DNA of 64,000 nucleotides from Terrabacter sp. Ter38 (GTDB taxonomy: Bacteria; Actinomycetota; Actinomycetes; Actinomycetales; Dermatophilaceae), in contig NZ_JALJRZ010000007.1 in the NCBI RefSeq assembly GCF_024519435.1, forward strand, positions 124,001 to 188,000. The letters are read 5' to 3'. Below the pieces are notes generated by a model. The model saw only the letters and a list, made by a program, of their open reading frames with translations, did not search any database and had not been told where the DNA came from. This document shows positions 8,188 through 16,298 of this stretch, one piece after another. Each line of letters begins with the position of its first letter. Position 1 is the first letter of the stretch. Position numbers and translations under genes: made by a program.

Positions 8188-9219
8188 ATGCACCACAGCC
8201 AGACCCATGCACCTGCTCGTCGCCGGGCAGTCGTCGTCGCGACCGCCGTCCTGTCGACCGTCGGTGGGCTCGGAGCCTGCGCCGACCCGGTCGGCACCGG
8301 GACGACGCGGGTGGACCCCACGTCTCTCGGCGACTCGAAGGTCCTTCCGGTCTCCTTCGACACCTCGGCCCACGCGAAGCGCCCGGCGGGCACCCTGCAC
8401 CCGGAGATCGCCGCCACCCTGCCGGCCGACGTCAGGGCCAGGGGCACCCTGGTCATCGGCAGCGGCGGCTCCGGCGGCGGCATACCTCCTCTGGCGTTCA
8501 CGGCGGACGACAACAAGACCCCGATCGGGGTGGAGGTCGACGTGGCCCACCTCGTCGCGGACGTCCTCGGTCTCGCGCCCGACGTCCGGACGACGAGCTG
8601 GGAGAACCTCTTCATCGGCGTGGACTCGGGCACGTACCAGGTCGCGATCTCCAACGTCGGCGTCTCGGAGGAGCGCAAGGAGAAGTACGACTTCGCGACG
8701 TACCGGCTCGGGCTGCACGCGTTCGAGGCGAAGAAGGGCTCGACGCTCCACGTGCGGGGTCCTGCCGACATCGCGGGCCAGAAGGTGGCCGTCGGATCGG
8801 GCACCCTGCAGGAGGCGATCCTGCTGCGCTGGAACGAGGCGAACGAGAAGGCCGGCCGAGCACCGGCCGAGCTCGTCTACTACCAGGGCGCGACGGAGTA
8901 CTACCTCGCCCTCGACTCCGGACGCATCGACCTCTACCTCGGCCCGAACCCCACGGCGACGTACCACGTCGTCACGGCCGGGAAGACGCAGATCGTCGGC
9001 ACCGTGTCGTCGAGCTTCCCGATCCCCGGGAAGGTCGGGGTCCTGACGAAGAGGGGCAACGGCCTGGCCAAGCCCGTCTCCGACGCCATCAACGCCGCCA
9101 TCGCGGACGGCAGCTACGGCAAGGTCCTCGCGCGTTGGGGCCTGACCGCCGAGGCGGTCCCGGCCTCCGAGGTCAACCCCGCAGGGCTGCCCAAGCCGAC
9201 CGAGACCTCGGACCAGTGA
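8188..9219 (+). CDS. ABC transporter substrate-binding lipoprotein 2 (paralogue)
   Basis: This 343-residue lipoprotein (lipobox GLGAC) is the tandem paralogue of the preceding protein. Both share IPPLAFTADD/TPPLVFTADD, TSWEN, EERKEKYDFATYR and the closing INPPGLPK/VNPAGLPK. They differ in the signal peptide and several binding-cleft positions. AGGAGA precedes the ATG. Two binding proteins feeding one permease-ATPase is also the arrangement of the Bacillus tcyJ-tcyK cystine/S-substituted-cysteine importer. Divergence after duplication to bind different sulfur compounds is an inference. Confidence 0.92.
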   Translation: MHHSQTHAPARRRAVVVATAVLSTVGGLGACADPVGTGTTRVDPTSLGDSKVLPVSFDTSAHAKRPAGTLHPEIAATLPADVRARGTLVIGSGGSGGGIPPLAFTADDNKTPIGVEVDVAHLVADVLGLAPDVRTTSWENLFIGVDSGTYQVAISNVGVSEERKEKYDFATYRLGLHAFEAKKGSTLHVRGPADIAGQKVAVGSGTLQEAILLRWNEANEKAGRAPAELVYYQGATEYYLALDSGRIDLYLGPNPTATYHVVTAGKTQIVGTVSSSFPIPGKVGVLTKRGNGLAKPVSDAINAAIADGSYGKVLARWGLTAEAVPASEVNPAGLPKPTETSDQ

Positions 9220-9228
9220 GGGACTGAC

Positions 9229-10401
9229 ATGGCCACCATCGTCACCCTCGCCTCGAGCCCGTCCGCGGCGTCCCGCACGGACGCCGTCCTCGGCCACATC
9301 GAACGCCGCCTCACCGTGCGCGGTCACGTCGTCCAGCGTGTCGTCATCCGTGACCTGCCCGCTGAGGCGCTGCTGCGCGCCGACGTATCGGATCCGCGGA
9401 TCGCCGCGGTCGTCGCGCAGATCGACGCGGCGGACGCCGTCGTCGTCACGACCCCCGTCTACAAGGCGGCCTACACCGGACTGCTCAAGACGCTGCTCGA
9501 CGTGCTCCCGCAGTACGCGTTGCGTGGCAAGTCGGTGCTGCCCGTCGCCACCGGCGGCAGCGCGGCGCACGTCCTCGCCGTCGACTACGCGCTGCGCCCG
9601 GTCCTCGTGTCGCTCGGCGCCGAGCACGTCACCCAGGGCTGGTTCGTCCTGGCGTCCGACGTGCAGGTCTTCCCGTCCGACGGGGGCGTGCTGCTCTCGG
9701 AGGCCGCGTCCCGAGCCCTTCACCAGGTGACGGAGTCGTTCCTGTCGCACGTCGCACGGCACCGCCGCGACGAGTCGCCCGCCCTCGACGACGACGTCGT
9801 GCTGCGGGTGTCCCCGCACGACGACGTCGCGGCCCCGTTGCTCGAGGACCTCGTCGTCGAGTACGGCACGCGCTACGGCCTGTCGACGCCGCACACCCAG
9901 CTGACGGAGGTCCCGGTCAGCGACTTCGAGGGACCCCAGGGGGCGTTCGTCGTCATCCTCCGTGGCGGGCAGACGATCGCCGGCGGCGCGATCCGCCGCT
10001 ACGACGAGCAGACGGCCGAGGTGAAGCGGGTCTGGACCAACGCACAGTTCCGGCGGCAGGGCCTCGCCCGCCGCGTCCTGCTCGAGCTCGAGAAGGCCGC
10101 GGCGGCCCTGGGCTATCGGAGGATCCACCTCACCACGGGTCCGCGCCAGCCGGAGGCCCGTGCCCTCTACCTCGCGGCCGGCTACGTGCCGGCCTTCGAC
10201 CTGCACGGCGACCCGGAGTCGATCGGCCCACACGCCTTCGACAAGGAGCTGCCTGCCGGGACCGTCCGATCCGCCTCAGCCGCAGGGGTATCGGACCGCG
10301 CCATCGTGGATGGCGCTGCGGTCGCCGCGGCCGTCGGAGCGACCGCGGCGACGGTGGAGGCCGCGGGTCTGCGCTCCTACCCGGACTGGGGTGCGGCGTG
10401 A
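9229..10401 (+). CDS. Fusion: NAD(P)H-dependent FMN reductase (SsuE-like) + GNAT acetyltransferase
   Basis: Residues 1 to about 180 match the SsuE-type flavodoxin-fold FMN reductases (LASSPSAASRTDAVL at the N-terminus, TTPVYKAAYTGLLKTLLDVL, PVATGGSAAHVLAVDYALRP). Residues about 200-345 are a GNAT acetyltransferase, with the acetyl-CoA loop RRQGLARRVL near residue 275 and the late motif EARALYLAAGY. A further ~45 residues follow. The first half would supply reduced FMN to the SsuD-like monooxygenase three genes on. The second could acetylate the amino group of the imported compound. The frame is continuous with no sign of an assembly join, and the gene starts 9 nt after the preceding stop. GTGA overlap couples it to the next gene. 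Confidence 0.88.
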   Translation: MATIVTLASSPSAASRTDAVLGHIERRLTVRGHVVQRVVIRDLPAEALLRADVSDPRIAAVVAQIDAADAVVVTTPVYKAAYTGLLKTLLDVLPQYALRGKSVLPVATGGSAAHVLAVDYALRPVLVSLGAEHVTQGWFVLASDVQVFPSDGGVLLSEAASRALHQVTESFLSHVARHRRDESPALDDDVVLRVSPHDDVAAPLLEDLVVEYGTRYGLSTPHTQLTEVPVSDFEGPQGAFVVILRGGQTIAGGAIRRYDEQTAEVKRVWTNAQFRRQGLARRVLLELEKAAAALGYRRIHLTTGPRQPEARALYLAAGYVPAFDLHGDPESIGPHAFDKELPAGTVRSASAAGVSDRAIVDGAAVAAAVGATAATVEAAGLRSYPDWGAA

Positions 10402-12338
10402 CCGACCGACGGGTCATCGTCGTCGGCGCCGGACCACGTGCGCTGGGCCTCGTCGAGCGCATCGGCGCCAACGCCGGCGTGGTGGGCCGCCCGAGAGAGC
10501 GGGTGGAGGTGCACGTCGTGGACCCGCACCCGCCGGGCGGCGGCCGCATCTGGCGGTCGGCCCAGTCGCCCCTGCTCTGGATGAACTCCGAGGCGCAGGA
10601 CGTCACGGTCTTCACCGACGCGTCCGTCACCTGCGAAGGCCCGGTCGTGCCCGGGCCGTCCCTCGCCGAGTGGGCGGCCGGTCCGGACGCGAGCGCGGCC
10701 GCCTTGGCCCTGTCGGCGCGTGACTTCGCGCCGCGCGTCGTCCAGGCCGACTACCTCGAGTGGGCCTGGCGACGAGTCGTCTCGACCCTGCCGGAGCACG
10801 TCACCGTCCACGTCCATGCGGACCGGGCCGTCGAGCTGCACGGGGCCGACGCCGAGGGGGGTCACCAGCGGGTCACCCTCGCCCGTGGTGCGGTGCTCGA
10901 GGGCGACCTCGTCGTGCTCGCCCAGGGCTATCTCGACCAGGCGCCCGGGCCGGACGAGCAGCGGCTGCTCGACGAGGCAGCGTCACACGGGCTCACCTAC
11001 GTCCCGCCGGGTCACACGGCCGACCTCGACCTCGAGGGCCTGCGTCCGGGCGAGCCCGTCGTCGTCCGCGGCATGGGTCTGGCCTTCATCGACCTCGTCG
11101 TCCTCCTCGGCGAGGGCCGCGGCGGGACGTTCACCGGCGAGGGCACGCAGCTGACCTACCACCCGAGCGGGCGCGAGCCGGTCCTGCACGTCGGCTCCCG
11201 TCGTGGCGTGCCGTACCACGCCAAGCTCGGCTACGAGGTGCGAGCGCCCGCCTCCGGACCGGCCTCCCTGCGACACCTGACCCGTGAGCGCCTCACAGCC
11301 CTCGGCGGGGGCACTGCGGCCCTGGACTACCGCACCCAGGTCTGGCCACTCGTCGTGCTCGAGCTGGCGGTGGCGCACTACCGGCGGCTCTTCGAGGCCC
11401 ATCCCGAGCGGACCCGCGGCACCTTCGAGGCGCTCGAGCGCGCCCTGGTCACGGCCGACGCCACCAGCGGTGAGCTCGCAGCCGTCGCCCTGACGCACCT
11501 CGCGAACCCCGAGGACGTCTTCGACATCGAGCGGATCGACCGCCCTCTCCGCGCAGTCACCGACCACGCCACGCGGCCTGCCGACGTCGAGCGCGTCGTC
11601 GCCGAATACATCCGCCTCGACGTCGTCCGGCGCGCCGACCCGTCGCGGTCTAGCGACCGTGCCGTCTTCGACACGCTCCTCGGGGTGTATGCCGCCCTGG
11701 CGGAGCTCGTCGTCTCGGGGCGCCTCCTCGACGACGACCGGGTTCGCCACGTCGAGGGCCACTTCCACGGCCTCTTCTCGTTCCTCGCGAGCGGGCCGCC
11801 GCCTCGGCGACTCACCGAGCTGCTCGCGCTGCACCGAGCCGGCGTCGTCCGCTTCCTCGGCCCCGACCTCGAGCTCGGGATCGAGGACGGTGCCTTCGTC
11901 GGGAGGTCCGGAGACCGCGTGGTCCGGGCGCATGCCGCCGTGGACGCACGCCTGCCCCGCCCCGACAGCTCCCTCGTCACCGACCCCCTCGTCGCCGGGC
12001 TGCTGGCCCGGCGCGAGCTGCGCTCGCAACCCGCCATGGGCGCCGACGGAACAGCCCTCGGTGCGGGGCAGCTCGTCGCCGATCCCAGAGCGCGCGCCGT
12101 CCGCGCTGACGGCACCGTGCACCCCCGCCGGTACCTCCTCGGGCCCGCCGTGTCGGGCTCTGCCGGTGCTGGGGGCTTCTCCCGCCCTCGCTTCAACGGG
12201 CCCGGCTTCCGCCAGAACGACGCCGTCGCCCGCGACCTGCTCACCGTCGCCGTCAGCGACCGTGCCACCGCCCGCCTCCGACTTGCCCCGCCCGCAGTTC
12301 CGACCACGAGAGACAAGGACCACCGCCATGCCAGTTGA
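10398..12338 (+). CDS. FAD/NAD(P)-binding protein (NAD_binding_9 type)
   Basis: The 646-residue cytoplasmic protein opens with the dinucleotide-binding motif VIVVGAGPRALGLVERI. It has the family hallmark region PGGGRIWR...LLWMNSEAQDVTVFTD and a later GMGLAFIDLVVLLGEGRGG segment. These belong to the large FAD/NAD(P)-binding group (Pfam NAD_binding_9), which resembles N-hydroxylating monooxygenases. No member with a defined reaction is recognised here. It starts at a GTG overlapping the previous stop by 4 nt, and its end overlaps the monooxygenase gene by 11 nt. In this operon it may oxidise the imported sulfur compound or an intermediate. Confidence 0.8.
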   Translation: MTDRRVIVVGAGPRALGLVERIGANAGVVGRPRERVEVHVVDPHPPGGGRIWRSAQSPLLWMNSEAQDVTVFTDASVTCEGPVVPGPSLAEWAAGPDASAAALALSARDFAPRVVQADYLEWAWRRVVSTLPEHVTVHVHADRAVELHGADAEGGHQRVTLARGAVLEGDLVVLAQGYLDQAPGPDEQRLLDEAASHGLTYVPPGHTADLDLEGLRPGEPVVVRGMGLAFIDLVVLLGEGRGGTFTGEGTQLTYHPSGREPVLHVGSRRGVPYHAKLGYEVRAPASGPASLRHLTRERLTALGGGTAALDYRTQVWPLVVLELAVAHYRRLFEAHPERTRGTFEALERALVTADATSGELAAVALTHLANPEDVFDIERIDRPLRAVTDHATRPADVERVVAEYIRLDVVRRADPSRSSDRAVFDTLLGVYAALAELVVSGRLLDDDRVRHVEGHFHGLFSFLASGPPPRRLTELLALHRAGVVRFLGPDLELGIEDGAFVGRSGDRVVRAHAAVDARLPRPDSSLVTDPLVAGLLARRELRSQPAMGADGTALGAGQLVADPRARAVRADGTVHPRRYLLGPAVSGSAGAGGFSRPRFNGPGFRQNDAVARDLLTVAVSDRATARLRLAPPAVPTTRDKDHRHAS

Positions 12339-13464
12339 GTTCCTCGGCATCGCCGCCAACCACGACGGCACGGAGACGAGGGCCCGCAGCGCCGGCGCCC
12401 TCGACCTCCCGTATGCCGTCAAGCTCGCCCGAGCCCACGAGGACAACGGGTGGGACCGCGTCCTCTTCGCGTACCACTCCGGCTCGCCCGACCCCGCCCT
12501 GGTCGCCGCGCACGTGGCGGCCCACACCGAGCGGCTCAACCTCGTCGTGGCTCACCGGCCCAACACCGCCTACCCGACGCTGACGGCCAAGACCTTCGCC
12601 ACGCTCGACCACATCAGCACGGGCCGTTTCGAGGTCCACGTCATCACCGGCGGCAGCACCGCGGACCAGGCCGCCGAGGGTGACCACCTCGGCAAGGACG
12701 CGCGCTACGCCCGCACCCGGGAGTTCATCCAGATCCTCAAGCAGGCGTGGACGAGCGACGAGCCGTTCGACTTCGACGGTGAGCACTACCGGTTCGAGAA
12801 CTTCCTCGCTGACATCAAGCCGCTCCAGACCCCGCGCCCACGGATCTCTTTCGGCGGGTCGAGCCCGGCGGCATACGCCGTCGGGGCGCAGGAGGCGGAC
12901 GTCTTCGCGCTCTGGGGCGAGCCGCTCGCCGGGACGGCGGAGCAGATCGAGACGATCCGCGCCGCTGCCGCGGCAGCCGGGCGGCCTCTCCCGACGGTCC
13001 AGGTCGCCTTCCGACCGATCCTCGGCGCCACGGACGAGCTGGCCTGGGAGAAGGCCGAGCGCACGCTCGGCGACATCCGTGCGCACCAGGCCGCGGGCGA
13101 GTCCGCCTCGCGGGGCCGACTGCGCCGCAGCGGGTCCCAGCCCGAGAACGCAGGCTCGCAACGCCTGCTCGCGGCCGCGGAGGCGGGGGAGCGCCACGAC
13201 CGCGCCCTCTGGACCGCGACGTCCGCCGCGACCGGAGGCGGAGGCAACTCCACGGCCCTCGTCGGCACGCCCGAGACCGTCGCCGCGGCGCTGCTCGACT
13301 ACTACGACCTCGGGGTGCGGATCTTCTCGGCCCGGGGCTACCACCTCTACGACGACGCCGTGGACGTCGGGCGGCACGTCATCCCGCTCGTGCGCGAGGA
13401 GGTCGCGCGTCGGGAGGCAGCGACCGCCGCCACGACGCCGGCCGACCGCGAGGCCGTCGCATGA
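12328..13464 (+). CDS. LLM-class FMNH2-dependent monooxygenase, SsuD-like
   Basis: The 378-residue protein is collinear with alkanesulfonate monooxygenase SsuD (about 380 residues): the N-terminal FLGIAANHDGTE, LVVAHRPNTAYPTLTAKTFA, GRFEVHVITGGS, ISFGGSSPAAYAVG, LWGEPL, and the C-terminal TALVGTPETVAAALLDYYDL and GYHLYDDAVDVG. SsuD-type enzymes use reduced FMN and O2 to cleave C-S bonds. Related enzymes (YtnJ, YxeK) act on N-acetylated S-substituted cysteines. The reductase half of the gene three steps upstream is the likely FMNH2 source. The ATG is inside the preceding gene, with AAGGA upstream. Whether the substrate is a sulfonate or a thioether is open. Confidence 0.9.
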   Translation: MPVEFLGIAANHDGTETRARSAGALDLPYAVKLARAHEDNGWDRVLFAYHSGSPDPALVAAHVAAHTERLNLVVAHRPNTAYPTLTAKTFATLDHISTGRFEVHVITGGSTADQAAEGDHLGKDARYARTREFIQILKQAWTSDEPFDFDGEHYRFENFLADIKPLQTPRPRISFGGSSPAAYAVGAQEADVFALWGEPLAGTAEQIETIRAAAAAAGRPLPTVQVAFRPILGATDELAWEKAERTLGDIRAHQAAGESASRGRLRRSGSQPENAGSQRLLAAAEAGERHDRALWTATSAATGGGGNSTALVGTPETVAAALLDYYDLGVRIFSARGYHLYDDAVDVGRHVIPLVREEVARREAATAATTPADREAVA

Positions 13465-14231
13465 GCACCCGGGACGAGTGGCTCGCGTGGCGTGCTGCTC
13501 GCGAGCGCGATCTCGCGAAGGAGCACGGCTGGCTCTCGCTGACCGGCTTCGCCTGGCTGCCGGACCGCCGGACGAGCCTGCCCGGCCTGCCGGGCCGGTG
13601 GTGGGCCGACGGCTCGGGTGCGAACGTCGAAGCGACCGCGAGCGAGGGCCTGAGCATCGACGGCGAGCCCATCGCCGGGTGGGCCTCTGCGGACGTCGAG
13701 GAGGCAGGGTCGCGGCTGTGGGTGCGGCACGGCGAGCGCATCGTCGAGCTGCTCCGGAGGGGAGGCCGGCTCGCGGTGCGTACCCGAGACCCGCGGGCCA
13801 CGACGCGCCAGAAGTTCGACGGCGTGCCGACGTGGGAGCACGATCCGGACTGGGTGCGCCCGGGACGGTTCACGGCCGCAGACCCCCCGGCGCGGGTGGA
13901 GGTGCGCTCCGCCCGTCATGACCTCGTCCAGCACACCACGGTCGTCGGCACCGTCGACGTCGACATCGACGGTGTGCGGCACCGTCTCAGCGCGGTCGGC
14001 GCAGGAGAGGGCCTCGGACTCCTCTTCCACGACGCGACGAACGGCTCGCTCTCGGCGCCCTGGCGCACCGTCACGACGTCGCCCCCGGACCTCGACGGCA
14101 ACGTCGTCGTCGACTTCAACCGGGCCGTCAACCTCCCGTTCGCCTTCACCGCGTACGGCACGTGTCCGGGACCGGTGACGGGCAACCGGATCGCCGTGCC
14201 CGTCACTGCCGGTGAGAAGCGCCCGGCGTGA
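13461..14231 (+). CDS. DUF1684 family protein
   Basis: The 256-residue protein fits the DUF1684 family: HGWLSLTGFAWLPD near the N-terminus and the hallmark DFNRAVNLPFAFTAYGTC then NRIAVPVTAGEK at the end. No enzyme activity is established for the family as far as I know. The ATG overlaps the monooxygenase stop (ATGA), so it is translationally coupled and probably works in the same pathway. A missing step is removal of the acetyl group, but there is no motif evidence that this protein does it. It is the last gene before a 107-bp gap. Confidence 0.85.
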   Translation: MSTRDEWLAWRAARERDLAKEHGWLSLTGFAWLPDRRTSLPGLPGRWWADGSGANVEATASEGLSIDGEPIAGWASADVEEAGSRLWVRHGERIVELLRRGGRLAVRTRDPRATTRQKFDGVPTWEHDPDWVRPGRFTAADPPARVEVRSARHDLVQHTTVVGTVDVDIDGVRHRLSAVGAGEGLGLLFHDATNGSLSAPWRTVTTSPPDLDGNVVVDFNRAVNLPFAFTAYGTCPGPVTGNRIAVPVTAGEKRPA

Positions 14232-14242
14232 GGTCCTGCACG

Positions 14243-14281
14243 GACACGTGTGCTCGTCGCGACAGGAGTTCAGACACGTGT
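14243..14281 (+). promoter_or_regulatory. Twin ACACGTGT boxes upstream of the ugp operon
   Basis: GACACGTGT occurs at 14243-14251 and again at 14273-14281, starts exactly 30 bp apart (about three helical turns). Each contains the 8-bp palindrome ACACGTGT. They lie 45-85 bp upstream of the ugpA -10 box, a suitable position for a regulator dimer pair. The regulator is unknown. Confidence 0.5.
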
Positions 14282-14326
14282 TGAATGCCTGACGCACCAA
14301 AGCCGCAATCGGTGCATCCCCGCGGC

Positions 14327-14332
14327 TAGGTT
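14327..14332 (+). promoter_or_regulatory. -10 element of ugpA, leaderless arrangement
   Basis: TAGGTT ends 6 nt before the GTG start codon, so transcription should begin at or next to the start codon. No convincing -35 hexamer is visible, which would fit activator dependence. Confidence 0.55.
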
Positions 14333-14338
14333 TGCCGG

Positions 14339-15301
14339 GTGCAGTCATCGGTGACCCAGCCCCAGAGCGCCACGCCCGGGTCCGGGGGACCCCCGCCCGA
14401 GGTGGGGCCACCCCCGCGACGGTCGAGCGGTCGGGCGTGGGAGTGGTCGCTCGCGGCCCTCCTGCTGCTGCCCAACCTCCTGCTGCTCATCGTCTTCACG
14501 TACCGTCCGCTGCTCGACAACATCAGGCTGTCGTTCACCGACTGGAACATCTCCTCGCCCATCGCCAACCCCGTGGGCCTGTCGAACTACATCGAGTGGT
14601 TCGGCCGTGACGACACGAAGATCATCGTGCGCAACACGCTCGTCTTCACCATCGCCACGGTCGGCATCTCGATGGCGGTCGGGCTCGGTCTCGCGCTGCT
14701 GCTGGACCAGAAGCTCAGGGGGCGCAACCTCGTCCGCTCCATCGTCTTCGCGCCCTTCGTCATCTCCGGCGCGGCCATCGGCATCGCGTTCCAGTTCGTC
14801 TTCGACCCGCAGTTCGGCCTCGTCCGTGACCTGCTCGCGCGGATCGGGGTCGCCTCGCCGGACTTCTACCAGGAGCCCGGCTGGGCGCTGTTCATGGTGA
14901 CCGTCACCTACATCTGGAAGAACCTCGGCTACACCTTCGTCATCTACCTGGCCGCGCTGCAGGGCCGGCGCGCCGACCTCGACGAGGCGGCCGAGATCGA
15001 CGGCGCCACGGCGTGGACGCGCTTTCGTCGCGTCCTGATGCCCCAGCTGCGCCCGACGACGTTCTTCCTGTCGATCACGGTGCTGCTCAGCTCGGTCCAG
15101 GTCTTCGACATCATCAACGTCATGACACGTGGCGGTCCGCAGGGCAACGGCACGACCACGCTCGTCTACCAGGTCTACCAGGAGACGTTCGTCAACCAGC
15201 GCGCCGGCTACGGTGCCACCGTCGCCACCATCATGTTCGTCATCCTGCTCGTCGTCACGGTCGTCCAGGTGCGCTTCATGGACAGGGGGAAGCAGGCATG
15301 A
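14339..15301 (+). CDS. ugpA: Glycerol-3-phosphate-type ABC transporter permease UgpA
   Basis: This 320-residue permease of the carbohydrate-1 family (MalF/UgpA side) has a Pro/Gly-rich N-terminal tail and about six transmembrane helices. Its EAA loop is LDEAAEIDGATAWTRFRRVL. Motifs YRPLLDNIRLSFTDWN and TRGGPQGNGTTTLVYQVYQ are typical of UgpA-like proteins. The start is a GTG in a leaderless position. The UgpA assignment rests on context: ugpE, ugpB, ugpC and a glycerophosphodiesterase follow in order. By itself the protein could serve another sugar. ATGA overlap couples it to ugpE. Confidence 0.85.
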   Translation: MQSSVTQPQSATPGSGGPPPEVGPPPRRSSGRAWEWSLAALLLLPNLLLLIVFTYRPLLDNIRLSFTDWNISSPIANPVGLSNYIEWFGRDDTKIIVRNTLVFTIATVGISMAVGLGLALLLDQKLRGRNLVRSIVFAPFVISGAAIGIAFQFVFDPQFGLVRDLLARIGVASPDFYQEPGWALFMVTVTYIWKNLGYTFVIYLAALQGRRADLDEAAEIDGATAWTRFRRVLMPQLRPTTFFLSITVLLSSVQVFDIINVMTRGGPQGNGTTTLVYQVYQETFVNQRAGYGATVATIMFVILLVVTVVQVRFMDRGKQA

Positions 15302-16230
15302 GCACGCCGACCATCGTGGGGTCCCTCGACGACGAGCAGCTCCCGCAGACGGCCCGGCGCGGCAGGCGGCGGCGTGCGTCGCACCACGCCGAGGCGTCGA
15401 CGCACCACCGCGGGCCCCTCTGGACCGCGGCGGGCTACGCCGGCATGGTCCTCGTCGTCCTCGTCATCGCCGTGCCGCTCTTCTGGATCCTGCTCACCTC
15501 GTTCAAGGAACGGGGTGACATCTACGTCCGGCCGGCCCAGTGGTGGCCGGACCCCGTGACGGGGCAGAACTACCGGGAGCTGACGACCCGCATCCCGTTC
15601 TTCGACTACGTCCGCAACTCGGTCATCATCACGTCGGCGACCTCGGTCGCCAAGATCGTGCTCGGCGTCATCAGCGCGTACGCCCTCTCGCTGCTGCGCT
15701 TCCCGGGACGCTCGGTCGTCTTCCTCGTCGTCATCGCGGCGCTCATGGTGCCCAACCAGATCACGGTGATCAGCAACTACGCCCTCGTCGCCCAGCTCGG
15801 CTGGCGCAACACCTTCCAGGGCATCATCATCCCGCTCGCGGGCGTCGCCTTCGGCACGTTCCTCATGCGCAACCAGTTCCTCAGCCTGCCCGGCGAGATC
15901 ATCGAGGCCGCGCGCCTCGACGGCGCCGGGCCGATGAAGCTGCTCTGGCGCGTCGTCATGCCGATGTCGTGGCCGACCCTCGTGGCCTTCGCACTCATCA
16001 CCGTGGTCAACGAGTGGAACGAGTACCTCTGGCCCTTCCTGATGTCCGACGACGAGTCGACGGCGCCGTTGCCGGTCGGCCTGACGTTCCTCCAGAACAA
16101 TGACGGCGTCACGAACTGGGGGCCGGTCATGGCGGGCACCGTGCTGGCCATGCTGCCGATCCTCGTCCTCTTCCTCTTCCTCCAGCGACAGATGATCAAG
16201 GGGCTCACGGCGGGGGCCGTGAAGAGCTGA
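15298..16230 (+). CDS. ugpE: Glycerol-3-phosphate-type ABC transporter permease UgpE
   Basis: The 310-residue partner permease (MalG/UgpE side) has a basic, His-rich N-terminal tail and six predicted helices. The EAA loop is IIEAARLDGAGPMKLLWRVV. The motif EWNEYLWPFL and the closing RQMIKGLTAGAVKS are typical of UgpE. It starts within the ugpA stop codon and forms the membrane channel with UgpA. Confidence 0.87.
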   Translation: MSTPTIVGSLDDEQLPQTARRGRRRRASHHAEASTHHRGPLWTAAGYAGMVLVVLVIAVPLFWILLTSFKERGDIYVRPAQWWPDPVTGQNYRELTTRIPFFDYVRNSVIITSATSVAKIVLGVISAYALSLLRFPGRSVVFLVVIAALMVPNQITVISNYALVAQLGWRNTFQGIIIPLAGVAFGTFLMRNQFLSLPGEIIEAARLDGAGPMKLLWRVVMPMSWPTLVAFALITVVNEWNEYLWPFLMSDDESTAPLPVGLTFLQNNDGVTNWGPVMAGTVLAMLPILVLFLFLQRQMIKGLTAGAVKS

Positions 16231-16298
16231 GCCTCGCTCTGCCGCCTGCCGATCCATCCTCACGACCCCACCCACCACCACAGGGAAAGGCACCATCC

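Noticed and set aside
8068-10233. 721-codon minus-strand frame opposite the binding-protein and fusion genes
   Set aside because: It is antisense to three well-supported genes with motifs. Its translation is Arg/Gly/Val-biased with no domain.
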